Made by a program: the position numbers and the translations under genes. Below, in pieces: positions 24,154-31,184 of a stretch of 64,000 nt of DNA. Origin of the DNA: Holdemania massiliensis (GTDB taxonomy: Bacteria > Bacillota_I > Bacilli_A > Erysipelotrichales > Erysipelotrichaceae); contig NZ_JAKNTK010000001.1 of NCBI RefSeq assembly GCF_022440805.1, positions 1,674,001 to 1,738,000 of the forward strand, read 5' to 3'. Every line of letters begins with the position of its first letter. Positions within the stretch are counted from its first letter, which is position 1. The notes under the pieces were generated by a model. The model saw nothing but the letters and a program-made list of their open reading frames with translations. It was not told where the DNA came from and did not search any database.

Positions 24154-25566
24154 ATGGCCAGAATGGGAATCACAATACTGATTACGCTGATCCTATTCGC
24201 AGCCGGCTTGCTATGGATACTGACGTATTCTAAATATCAGCGGCAGGAAATTCAGGGAGCGGAAACAGCGATGAACGGCAGTCCGCAGTCCATCGTGATG
24301 GTGGGCGCCGGATTGGCACTCTTATTGCTGCAATGGGATTCTCCGGTCTCCCCGCTGCAGTGGCTGATGTTTGCGGCGGCTGCGGTGGGCCTTATTCACT
24401 TGACACGGAATCTGCGGCAGGGATTATTTGCCGGGGCCGGCTTATTGTTGTTGGCGGGCATGCTGATGAAGGGGGTATGGAATGAGGCGTTAGTCCAGCG
24501 GATGCTGCCATTGGTTTTCTTTATGGGATACGAATGCTTGGCCGCTGGATTCTATGCCAGTTCGTCAGAACCCGTCGTTCGCCGGCGTTTTCAAAATTTA
24601 ATGGGATGGCTGGCCTTGATGTTTGCTCTGGTACTGCTTGCCCGTGTGAATGCTCAATGGATGTCTATGCAGTCATTCTTTCAATTGATCTGTGCCTATA
24701 AAGTCTATTCACGAGCTTTGGATTTCAGGGAACAGTTCTATTTCGTGCAGAAACAGAGTCGAACAGTCCATTGGAAACCAATTCAGGCCGGCTTGCTTTT
24801 CGCTGCCGCAGCAATCCTGCTTGCGGCAACGCAGACTGGATTAATCCGCTCAGAAATTAAAAATTCTCAGCCTGCAGTCTGGGTTTATCGAACAGAAGAT
24901 GAACATCTGAGCAATGTGATTGTGATTCAAGGCCGGCAGGTTAAGATCAACTTAGCCTATCCGGTCAGCGAGGCTTATCAAGATACCACTGTTTCATTGA
25001 AAATCACTGAAAGCGATACGGGGGAGATCGTCTATGAAACCGAAGAAGCATTGGATGACGGACAGACGGAAGCGGGCAGTTATTGGATTCTCAGCGAACG
25101 TCCGGGTCTGAATTTAGCCGATCGTCAGCCAAAACCCTGGACAATCAGCTGGTCAATCCGCAGAGGAGATCAGGTTCTGGAGGCGCAGACTTTGAACTGT
25201 GAACCTACGATGATCCCTACCTTTGCGGGAGAAGGCCGGTACTTTCAAATTTACAATCTGGCGGCAGGCTATGGCTATTTTTCCAGTGCTGAGGTCATTG
25301 CCAAGAACACGCTTCAGATCAATCTTCTGCGGTATCGTAATTTAAAATATCGAATTACAATGTTTGATGCACAGGGACAAGCGGTAGTTGAGAGTACTTC
25401 TTCCGGAACGTTGGGATTGACAGAAACGGTAAGCATGAGCCGTTCCGGCTGGGGTGTTGATTTTACAGATAATGAAGCTGTCCGCGGCGAAATCACGGTT
25501 TGGGTCAGCGATCCGAAAGGGAAGAAGTTCTATGAGGAAACGATAGAGCTGGTGAAGCAGCCATGA
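24154..25566 (+). CDS. Multi-pass membrane protein with large C-terminal extracytoplasmic domain, unknown
   Basis: 470 residues. Seven or so hydrophobic segments: about 5-24, 47-62, 70-84, 90-108, 117-136, 147-165 and 205-226 (AGLLFAAAAILLAATQTG). The last 240 residues are soluble and beta-rich (VKINLAYPVSEAY, VSLKITESDTGEIVYE) and probably outside the cell. I recognise no family. It is the first gene of an operon with a stand-alone LytTR protein (overlap 4 bases) and another small membrane protein. It could be the effector of the signalling island or a sensor for the LytTR protein; both are inference. Confidence 0.6.
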   Translation: MARMGITILITLILFAAGLLWILTYSKYQRQEIQGAETAMNGSPQSIVMVGAGLALLLLQWDSPVSPLQWLMFAAAAVGLIHLTRNLRQGLFAGAGLLLLAGMLMKGVWNEALVQRMLPLVFFMGYECLAAGFYASSSEPVVRRRFQNLMGWLALMFALVLLARVNAQWMSMQSFFQLICAYKVYSRALDFREQFYFVQKQSRTVHWKPIQAGLLFAAAAILLAATQTGLIRSEIKNSQPAVWVYRTEDEHLSNVIVIQGRQVKINLAYPVSEAYQDTTVSLKITESDTGEIVYETEEALDDGQTEAGSYWILSERPGLNLADRQPKPWTISWSIRRGDQVLEAQTLNCEPTMIPTFAGEGRYFQIYNLAAGYGYFSSAEVIAKNTLQINLLRYRNLKYRITMFDAQGQAVVESTSSGTLGLTETVSMSRSGWGVDFTDNEAVRGEITVWVSDPKGKKFYEETIELVKQP

Positions 25567-26087
25567 TCAATCTGATTTGTCGGCCAGAGCATGAGGAACA
25601 GCTGCGTCAGCGGCTTAAATCCTTTGAATCACTGGATTTAACTCTGGTTGAAAAAGGTGTGGATTATAATTCGATCGGCATTCAATTTCAAATGGCGGAT
25701 CTTGATGAATTAATCGCTTTTCTCAACGATCATTTTTTACAAAAGAAAGGCATGACGCTGACTGGACAAAAGGCCGGGCGTACCTATGTCGTGGATTTAT
25801 CCGATGTTCTGTATATCGAAGGATTGCAGCGTGAAACCTTTGCTTATACAGACAACTTAAGTCTTCAGCTAAACCGCAAGCTGTATCAGCTGCAGGAGGA
25901 GCTGTATCCGCGGCAGTTTATTCGAATCAGTAAATCTTATCTCGTCAATCTGGCGAAGGTGGAACAAATTGCCCCCAGTTTTAACGGTAGACTGACGTTA
26001 ATCTTAAAAAATGGGACCCAGCTGGAGGTCAGCCGCAGCTATGCCCCACATTTTCGCAAAGCGATAGGAATGGAGGGAAAACGATGA
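25563..26087 (+). CDS. Stand-alone LytTR DNA-binding protein without receiver
   Basis: 174 residues. Residues 1-75 are a small non-receiver domain (no Asp/Lys receiver pattern); 80-172 are a LytTR domain: VLYIEGLQRETFAYT, FIRISKSYLVNLAKVEQI and LEVSRSYAPHFRKAI. The plan matches LytTR regulatory systems in which a receiverless LytTR factor is paired with a membrane antagonist encoded next to it (as in HdrRM/BrsRM), consistent with the 26084 gene. Overlaps both neighbours by 4 bases. Confidence 0.85.
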   Translation: MINLICRPEHEEQLRQRLKSFESLDLTLVEKGVDYNSIGIQFQMADLDELIAFLNDHFLQKKGMTLTGQKAGRTYVVDLSDVLYIEGLQRETFAYTDNLSLQLNRKLYQLQEELYPRQFIRISKSYLVNLAKVEQIAPSFNGRLTLILKNGTQLEVSRSYAPHFRKAIGMEGKR

Positions 26088-26449
26088 TTGAACGCTTGAT
26101 TTATAACGGTATGATCGGGATGGCGATCCCTGTCCTAGCGCAGTTTCTTGATTCCCGCAAGGCGTTGCCGGATTGGATCTGGATTGTTTTGGCTGGCGCT
26201 GCCTATGCCCTGTTTTTAGAAAGCTATCGGATCTGGATGCAGTCTTTGCAGCGGGGGCAGACAGGCATTACAATCGCAAGTGTGTTCGTCTTAGCCGTCG
26301 TTGTTTTCAGTCATTTCACGTTTGAAGGTTTGATTCTATGGATCGCTTTAAGTCTTTCCATGATTTCCTTAGTTCGCTCAACAAAGAAATATACGCAGGC
26401 TTTGGATCACTTTAAGCAGCAGCTGCAGGAAGATCAGGATGATCAATGA
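26084..26449 (+). CDS. Small membrane protein paired with LytTR regulator
   Basis: 121 residues with about four hydrophobic segments (7-22, 31-46, 62-78, 80-98) and a charged Gln/Asp/Glu-rich cytoplasmic tail. No family recognised from sequence, but position and topology match the membrane partners that hold LytTR factors inactive in streptococcal-type LRS pairs. Start overlaps the LytTR stop (ATGA). Role as antagonist is inference. Confidence 0.6.
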   Translation: MIERLIYNGMIGMAIPVLAQFLDSRKALPDWIWIVLAGAAYALFLESYRIWMQSLQRGQTGITIASVFVLAVVVFSHFTFEGLILWIALSLSMISLVRSTKKYTQALDHFKQQLQEDQDDQ

Positions 26450-26483
26450 AGGAAAGTCAGAAAGGAATACCGAGGTTAAACGT

Positions 26484-27017
26484 ATGGAATGGGAAGCAAT
26501 AATCAATTGGCTCAATCAGGACACCGAACCACAGAAATCCCTGGTGGTCATGTTATGCGGTATAGCCGGTTCCGGAAAAACTACATTGGCGAAACGTCTG
26601 GAGAAAATGGGGTTTCTCAGGCTGTCGATCGATGAGGAAGTCTGGCAGCAATATGGCCAATATGATGTCGATTATCCAGCTTCTGCTTATGCCCAGTTAT
26701 CCGCAGCGGTTGAAAACCAGCTGAAAAATCAGCTCGATGAAGCAATTCATGAAAAAAAGTCGGTGGTAATCGACTTTAGTTTCTGGAGTAAGAAGAACCG
26801 CGAAGCGTATCGCGAGAGGATTATTAAGGCAGGCGGCCAGGTTCGGCTTCTGTATCTGCAAGCCAGTCCGGATCTTCTGCGTAGTCGCTTGCGCCAACGG
26901 GCTAAGCATATCGAAGCCAATGCTGCATTTGAAATTACAGATACGATTTTGGAAGGATATCTACAGAGCTTTGAAGTTCCGCAGGGGGAAGGGGAGTTGA
27001 TCATCAAACAGAAGTAA
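26484..27017 (+). CDS. P-loop kinase-like ATP-binding protein (AAA_33 type)
   Basis: 177 residues from ATG 26484 (GAGG 8 bases upstream); an in-frame ATG at 26439 inside the preceding gene is possible and would add 15 residues. Walker A is G-I-A-G-S-G-K-T; LSIDEEVW follows, and DFSFWSKKNREAYRERI and LLYLQASPDLLRSRLRQR resemble the Asp and lid region of small nucleoside/antibiotic-type kinases and zeta-like phosphotransferases. Substrate unknown. No antitoxin is visible next to it. May be co-transcribed with the LytTR operon. Confidence 0.75.
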   Translation: MEWEAIINWLNQDTEPQKSLVVMLCGIAGSGKTTLAKRLEKMGFLRLSIDEEVWQQYGQYDVDYPASAYAQLSAAVENQLKNQLDEAIHEKKSVVIDFSFWSKKNREAYRERIIKAGGQVRLLYLQASPDLLRSRLRQRAKHIEANAAFEITDTILEGYLQSFEVPQGEGELIIKQK

Positions 27018-27021
27018 TTAA

Positions 27022-27105
27022 CTATAATTTAAATATAATAACCATCGCTATAATTGCTATCACCGCAAGAATCATCATTGATAGAAAGAAATTTTCCTGC
27101 TTCAT
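27022..27105 (-). CDS. 27-residue single-span membrane peptide
   Basis: ATG at 27105 reading leftward, TAG at 27022. A strong AGGAGA ribosome site lies at 27115-27120, nine bases upstream, and an extended -10 promoter further up (27163-27171). The peptide is Lys/Glu at the start, then a hydrophobic run (SMMILAVIAIIAMVIIF) ending KL, a typical single transmembrane helix. Similar small peptides can be type I toxins or complex subunits; neither can be shown here. It points away from rpsT and toward the end of the kinase gene. Confidence 0.5.
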   Translation of the reverse strand: MKQENFFLSMMILAVIAIIAMVIIFKL

Positions 27106-27162
27106 GGATCAGTTTCTCCTTTCTTTGGGTTATGCATTCATTAATAAAATATTAGTAAATTC

Positions 27163-27171
27163 ATTATATCA
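27163..27171 (-). promoter_or_regulatory. Extended -10 for the 27-residue peptide
   Basis: On the minus strand TG-A-TATAAT occupies 27171-27163, about 58 bases before the ATG. The -35 region is weak. Confidence 0.45.
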
Positions 27172-27336
27172 TGGTTTTAATATTAAATACACTAGAAAAA
27201 ATATAAGATCTGTGTTAAACTATTTCCATCAGCTACTGAGTGGAAGCACACTTGAGCAAAAAAATTCAGTTTTATAAGTCGTATCGCAGCGTGATCAGCG
27301 TGATATGTGGATTGAAATTAGTGTATTTATTATAAT
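27172..27336. other. Non-coding A/T-rich stretch with one doubtful mini-ORF
   Basis: Between the small-peptide promoter and a symmetrical hairpin. A TTG-started 27-codon frame at 27252-27335 (plus strand) ends just before the hairpin, but its ribosome site is poor. Otherwise nothing recognised. Confidence 0.3.
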
Positions 27337-27364
27337 AAAAAGAAATTGAAAACAATTTCTTTTT
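27337..27364. terminator. Symmetrical hairpin, likely bidirectional terminator
   Basis: AAAAAGAAATTG (27337-27348), loop AAAA, CAATTTCTTTTT (27353-27364): a perfect 12-bp inverted repeat that gives a T-tract on either strand. Confidence 0.6.
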
Positions 27365-27436
27365 ATTTTGGTTAAGTATTAAATGTAAAAATTATAATCT
27401 AGACTTATTTAATTGTTTTAATAAGAAATCTATAAA

Positions 27437-27460
27437 AAAAGATCCGCACTGGGATCTTTT
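27437..27460 (-). terminator. rpsT terminator
   Basis: AAAAGATCC (27437-27445) pairs with GGATCTTTT (27452-27460); on the minus strand a run of T follows the stem. Confidence 0.85.
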
Positions 27461-27466
27461 TCGTTC

Positions 27467-27727
27467 TTACAGAGAATTGACCGCTTTTGCTAAGCGAGCC
27501 TTCTGACGTGCTGTGTAGTTCTTGTGCTTCAGATGGCTGGTAACGGCTTTATCTAATAAAGAATTTGCAGTGTTGTACGCTGCAACTGCTTTTTCCTTAT
27601 CCTTCGCTTCTACGGCAACCAGGACTTCCTTAATTGCTGTTTTCAGCGCGGACTTTTCAGCAGTTTTCGCTGCATTTCTCTTTAAATTAGTAATCGAACG
27701 TTTCTTCTGAGACTTGATGTTTGGCAT
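27467..27727 (-). CDS. rpsT: 30S ribosomal protein S20
   Basis: 86 residues, very basic, all-helical. N-terminus PNIKSQKKRSITNLKRN and C-terminal HKNYTARQKARLAKAV are diagnostic of S20, which binds 16S rRNA at the bottom of the 30S body. GGAGGAGGTG precedes the ATG. Transcribed alone and divergently from gpr. Confidence 0.97.
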   Translation of the reverse strand: MPNIKSQKKRSITNLKRNAAKTAEKSALKTAIKEVLVAVEAKDKEKAVAAYNTANSLLDKAVTSHLKHKNYTARQKARLAKAVNSL

Positions 27728-27759
27728 TCTGACACCTCCTCCGCATTTATACCTTAAGA

Positions 27760-27788
27760 ATTATAACAAAAGGAAGGTGAAAATGCAA
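27760..27788 (-). promoter_or_regulatory. SigA-type promoter for rpsT
   Basis: On the minus strand TTGCAT (27788-27783), 17-base spacer, TATAAT (27765-27760), with the start codon about 33 bases downstream. Confidence 0.75.
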
Positions 27789-27863
27789 ACACTAATGGAA
27801 AAAGGTGACAAGAAACAAGTGAAGAAGGGGGAGCATAACCTGTCATTTCTGCATAAAACAGCG

Positions 27864-27893
27864 GCATACCTTCAAGGGATTCAGTCCATACTA
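27864..27893 (+). promoter_or_regulatory. Sigma-G-like promoter for gpr
   Basis: GCATA (27864-27868), 18-base spacer, CATACTA (27887-27893). This fits the Bacillus sigma-G consensus (GYATR, 17-18 bases, CATNHTA) and lies 17 bases before the gpr start, with GAGGTG between. Sigma-G control of gpr is established in Bacillus. Confidence 0.72.
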
Positions 27894-27909
27894 AGTCTGA
27901 GGTGAGCGT

Positions 27910-28779
27910 ATGCGCAAACACAGAACGGATCTGGCCTACGAAGAAGTGCTGGATTTACAGGACAATGAGAATTTTACCCATACCAAAAAAAGTTACCACG
28001 GGATTACAACCCATCATATTTCCATTCATCATCCGTGTGAAGAAATTGAGAAGCAGCCAGGTGAGTACATTACCATCGAACTGGATGATCTGAATGATGC
28101 GAAACAACGGGAAGAAGCGATTGCGGTGACCGGCGATTGTTTGAAGCAGGTGATCGACGGCTTAAAACTCAGCGGCACCCGTGCGTTAATTGTCGGCTTA
28201 GGCAATCAGGAAATTACAGCGGACTCATTGGGGCCGATTGCGGCCAAGCAGGTGATTGTCACCGCCCATCTGCATCGGCTGCAGGAAGAAGAACTCGCAC
28301 AGGGGACCAGCGAAGTCGCGGTGATTGTGCCGGGCGTGATGGGACAGACCGGTTTGGAAACCGCGGAATTCGTACAGGCTGTAGCCCGTCAGTTTCAACC
28401 TGATTTTGTCATCGCGATCGATGCTCTGGCGACCCGATCAATTGAACGGATCAACCGCGTCATTCAAATCAGTGATACCGGCATCCAGCCTGGGGGCGGT
28501 GTTGGAAATCATCGTAAAGTGCTCAACGAAGAATTAGTCCAAGCGCCGGTTGTGGCAATCGGGGTAGCGACGGTTGTCAGTATTGAAGCTCTGATCGATC
28601 AGGTGCTTTCGACCATTCAATGTGATGACTATCAGAAAGTCATGGATCATATCCATTATCAGGAATCTTATCAGATGGTCGTGACGCCTAAAGAAATGGA
28701 TGAGGAAGTCAAGCATTTGACGGAGGTCATTTCCACAGCGATCAATCAGGTACTGCATCCCCGTTTTTCCCAGATGTAA
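27910..28779 (+). CDS. gpr: Spore germination protease GPR
   Basis: 289 residues. N-terminus RTDLAYEEV is a typical GPR pro-sequence opening; core motifs are VGLGNQEITADSLGPI, VPGVMGQTGLET and DFVIAIDALATRS, followed by QISDTGIQPGGGVGN. GPR is the aspartate-type protease that degrades small acid-soluble proteins when spores germinate. Slightly short of the Bacillus enzyme. Ends before a strong terminator that overlaps the spoIIP start region. Confidence 0.95.
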   Translation: MRKHRTDLAYEEVLDLQDNENFTHTKKSYHGITTHHISIHHPCEEIEKQPGEYITIELDDLNDAKQREEAIAVTGDCLKQVIDGLKLSGTRALIVGLGNQEITADSLGPIAAKQVIVTAHLHRLQEEELAQGTSEVAVIVPGVMGQTGLETAEFVQAVARQFQPDFVIAIDALATRSIERINRVIQISDTGIQPGGGVGNHRKVLNEELVQAPVVAIGVATVVSIEALIDQVLSTIQCDDYQKVMDHIHYQESYQMVVTPKEMDEEVKHLTEVISTAINQVLHPRFSQM

Positions 28780-28780
28780 G

Positions 28781-28809
28781 TCATGATCCCCCTTTCCTTC
28801 GCATAAACT
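28781..28809 (+). promoter_or_regulatory. Sigma-E-like promoter for spoIIP inside the gpr terminator
   Basis: TCATGAT (28781-28787), 14-base spacer, CATAAACT (28802-28809), close to the sigma-E pattern (KMATATT, 14-15, CATACAHT). The -10 element lies in the loop of the gpr terminator hairpin, so transcripts starting near 28816 lack the upstream stem arm. Confidence 0.55.
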
Positions 28810-28832
28810 GCGGAAAGAGAGGGGGATTTTTT
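28786..28832 (+). terminator. gpr terminator that also covers the spoIIP ribosome site
   Basis: ATCCCCCTTTCC (28786-28797) pairs with GGAAAGAGAGGGGGAT (28812-28826, one small bulge), followed by TTTTTT. The 3' arm includes GAGAGGGGG, the only ribosome site for the TTG of spoIIP at 28834. Confidence 0.85.
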
Positions 28833-28833
28833 C

Positions 28834-29676
28834 TTGAAAACAAAGCTGAAAATCACACTGAAATTACTGCTGATCCTGGCCTTTCTGGCAGTCACCTCAT
28901 TCTTTACCGGCCTGGGTGATCTGCTTTCGCAGAATAAGACCTCTGTACTGGAGTCTATCCTGCATCCGGTGATCGATTTGGACCGCATCTCAATCAAAGA
29001 ACAGCTGGCGCTGCTGCCGGACTTTAAACAAGCAGTGGAACGGATTGACGAAGTGGTCATCAACGAACCATTTGTACCTAAATTTGAAAAAGAAGAAAAA
29101 CCGGAAAAGAAATCCGTTTACATCTATAACACGCATCAGTCGGAAACATACAGCGACGGCACCACAACCTATGAAATTGGGATGGAGCTGGCAAAAATGC
29201 TGGAAGAAGAAGGCTACTATGTTTATTTTCAAACCGGAAATTTTCTGCGGGAGGCCGAGGAAGAAGGCTTAAAGTACAACCAATTATATACGATTTCCCG
29301 TAGGCATATCAATGATACGTTTGCCGAGCACGGTGGGTTTGATCTGGTCATCGACCTGCATCGGGATTCGGCTCCGCGCTCAGCTTCGGTTTTTGAAAAT
29401 GAGGGCATGACTTATGCCAAAATGATGTTTGTAGTCGGGATGAAATCATCAAATGCCGCACATGTCATGGCACATTCCCGGCAATTAACCGACAAAATTA
29501 ACCAGGTGATGCCCGGTATAATGAGATCAGTCTTTGAACGGCAGTCCGTATACAATCAGGATATGGCGGAAAACATGGTGCTGCTGGAATTGGGAACCGA
29601 TCAAAACAGCACAGAGGAAGTCCGCAATTCACTGCGGATTTTAGTCGAAGCGTTAACGAACGGAGGGATTGAATGA
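28834..29676 (+). CDS. spoIIP: Stage II sporulation protein P
   Basis: 280 residues from TTG 28834. One N-terminal membrane helix (about 8-28), then the SpoIIP amidase/endopeptidase domain: IYNTHQSETYS (His and Glu of the metal site), FDLVIDLHRDSAPR and the closing VLLELGTDQNSTEEVRNSL. SpoIIP cuts septal peptidoglycan during forespore engulfment with SpoIID and SpoIIM. Gene order gpr-spoIIP is conserved in Firmicutes. Start codon and ribosome site are embedded in the upstream terminator arm. Confidence 0.94.
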   Translation: MKTKLKITLKLLLILAFLAVTSFFTGLGDLLSQNKTSVLESILHPVIDLDRISIKEQLALLPDFKQAVERIDEVVINEPFVPKFEKEEKPEKKSVYIYNTHQSETYSDGTTTYEIGMELAKMLEEEGYYVYFQTGNFLREAEEEGLKYNQLYTISRRHINDTFAEHGGFDLVIDLHRDSAPRSASVFENEGMTYAKMMFVVGMKSSNAAHVMAHSRQLTDKINQVMPGIMRSVFERQSVYNQDMAENMVLLELGTDQNSTEEVRNSLRILVEALTNGGIE

Positions 29677-29951
29677 AACGGTTTATTCTGGATGCCTTTT
29701 TGATTTTAATCGTCGTCAGCATCGGCAGTACGCTGAATCAACAACAGCCTGAATCTACAATTCAGCAGCGCATCGAGGCTTTTAACCAACAGATTGAGAA
29801 GCAGGAGGTCATTGAGCCGCCGGTTCATCGGGCCTCCATGTATCAGATTCAGGAAAATACGGCGGGTCAGCTGGGAGCGAATATTTCTGAGATGGTGATA
29901 CGAGTGGTTGAGGATTCAGTCCGCATGATCGCTTCGGCTTTTGGACAATGA
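29673..29951 (+). CDS. Hypothetical single-span membrane protein downstream of spoIIP
   Basis: 92 residues, overlapping spoIIP by 4 bases (ATGA). N-terminal hydrophobic segment (FILDAFLILIVVSIGS) followed by a Gln/Glu-rich soluble helix and a second amphipathic segment near the end (ISEMVIRVVEDSVRMIAS). Not recognised. Tight coupling to spoIIP suggests mother-cell expression and perhaps a sporulation role, which is inference. Confidence 0.65.
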   Translation: MKRFILDAFLILIVVSIGSTLNQQQPESTIQQRIEAFNQQIEKQEVIEPPVHRASMYQIQENTAGQLGANISEMVIRVVEDSVRMIASAFGQ

Positions 29952-29974
29952 GCCGCGCAACTTCAATTGGTTTA

Positions 29975-29983
29975 TGGTATAAT
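29975..29983 (+). promoter_or_regulatory. Extended -10 promoter for fmt
   Basis: TG-G-TATAAT (29975-29983), 32 bases before the fmt start; no good -35. Confidence 0.55.
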
Positions 29984-30014
29984 CGTTGACGTAACCAGTG
30001 AGGAGGGATGCCTC

Positions 30015-30989
30015 TTGAAAACAAGAGTTTTATTTATGGGTACACCGGAGTTTGCCTGCGGGATTTTACAGGCCCTAACGCAGCTGCCTTTTGTGGAGCT
30101 GGTCGGTGTGGTTTCCCAGCCGGACAAGAAGGTTGGCCGCCAACAGAAGCTGCAGATGACCCCAGTGCATGCTTTGGCTGAACAATTGGGACTGCCTGTT
30201 TTACAACCGCAGAAGATTCGGACGGATTATGCCGAAGTCCTGGATCTGCAGCCGGAACTGATCGTGACCTGTGCTTATGGTCAGATGGTGCCGGAAGCTG
30301 TGCTGAATGCACCGAAACATGGCTGCATTAACGTTCACGCGTCACTGCTGCCGAAATATCGCGGAGGATCACCCATCCATACCGCTATCATTCAAGGTGA
30401 AACGGAAAGCGGCGTCACCATCATGCAGATGGTAAAAAAGATGGATGCCGGAGATATGCTGGCGGTTAAAAAAGTCGCCATCGACGAGGAAGATACGACG
30501 GAAATGCTTCATGATAAGCTGCAGGCCGCTGGTTCTGCCTTGTTAAAGGAATGCCTTTTGGACTATCTTGAAGGTCGGATTACACCCATCGCCCAGGATG
30601 AAACCCAGGTCAGCTTCGCTTGGAATATTACGAAAGAACAGGAACAGATCGATTTTTCCCAAACCGGACGTCAGATCTACAATCAGATCCGCGGACTGAT
30701 TTCCTGGCCGGTCGGCTATGGTGTGATCGCCGGGCAGAAGATGAAATTTTGGGGTGTGCGCTATCGTGAGGATAAAACCGAGCAGCCTAGCGGAACGATT
30801 CTCGGGTTTGACGAGATGGGGATGCTGGTGGCAGCTGGCGGGGTGATGATTGTCATCACCGAACTGCAGATGGAAGGCAAAAAACGCGTCGGTGCCAAAG
30901 ATTTCTACAATGGCAAAGGCAAGCAGCTGATCGGCTGCCGCTTTGAATCTGTCACTTCAACAGTGGCACAGGTAAAAGAATCAGTATGA
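30015..30989 (+). CDS. fmt: Methionyl-tRNA formyltransferase
   Basis: 324 residues from TTG 30015, with GGAGGGA six bases upstream and the family opening KTRVLFMGTPEFA. Catalytic loop NVHASLLPKYRGGSPIHTAI contains the Asn-His pair; MDAGDML carries the essential Asp. The C-terminal OB-like domain is complete. Formylates initiator Met-tRNA. Own promoter and terminator; def and priA, its usual partners, are not in the window. Confidence 0.95.
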   Translation: MKTRVLFMGTPEFACGILQALTQLPFVELVGVVSQPDKKVGRQQKLQMTPVHALAEQLGLPVLQPQKIRTDYAEVLDLQPELIVTCAYGQMVPEAVLNAPKHGCINVHASLLPKYRGGSPIHTAIIQGETESGVTIMQMVKKMDAGDMLAVKKVAIDEEDTTEMLHDKLQAAGSALLKECLLDYLEGRITPIAQDETQVSFAWNITKEQEQIDFSQTGRQIYNQIRGLISWPVGYGVIAGQKMKFWGVRYREDKTEQPSGTILGFDEMGMLVAAGGVMIVITELQMEGKKRVGAKDFYNGKGKQLIGCRFESVTSTVAQVKESV

Positions 30990-30991
30990 GG

Positions 30992-31015
30992 AAACCGGTG
31001 ATGAAGCCGGTTTTT
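30992..31015 (+). terminator. fmt terminator
   Basis: AAACCGG (30992-30998) pairs with CCGGTTT (31007-31013), with T-run continuing to 31015. Confidence 0.8.
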
Positions 31016-31148
31016 CATTGGCGTGAAAATGGGACTGATCTTAAAGATGCTGAATCAGAAATCTCTCTTTCTGGCTCAGGAATAAAGAATTTCCGCCTGT
31101 TTCTAATAATGAGATAAACAGGTTCTGCTTTCTTTTGAGATCGGCTTT

Positions 31149-31157
31149 TGATATAAT
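31149..31157 (+). promoter_or_regulatory. Extended -10 promoter for lepA
   Basis: TG-A-TATAAT at 31149-31157; 14 bases later AAGGAGG (31171-31177) starts the ribosome site. Confidence 0.55.
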
Positions 31158-31184
31158 AGGACAGAAGTTTAAGGAGGAATGGCA

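Noticed and set aside
27252..27335. TTG-started 27-codon frame ending at the hairpin
   Set aside because: Weak ribosome site and unusual start; listed only as a remark.
27714..27905. Plus-strand frame of 63 codons between rpsT and gpr
   Set aside because: Runs across the rpsT promoter and the gpr sigma-G promoter; no ribosome site at its first start.
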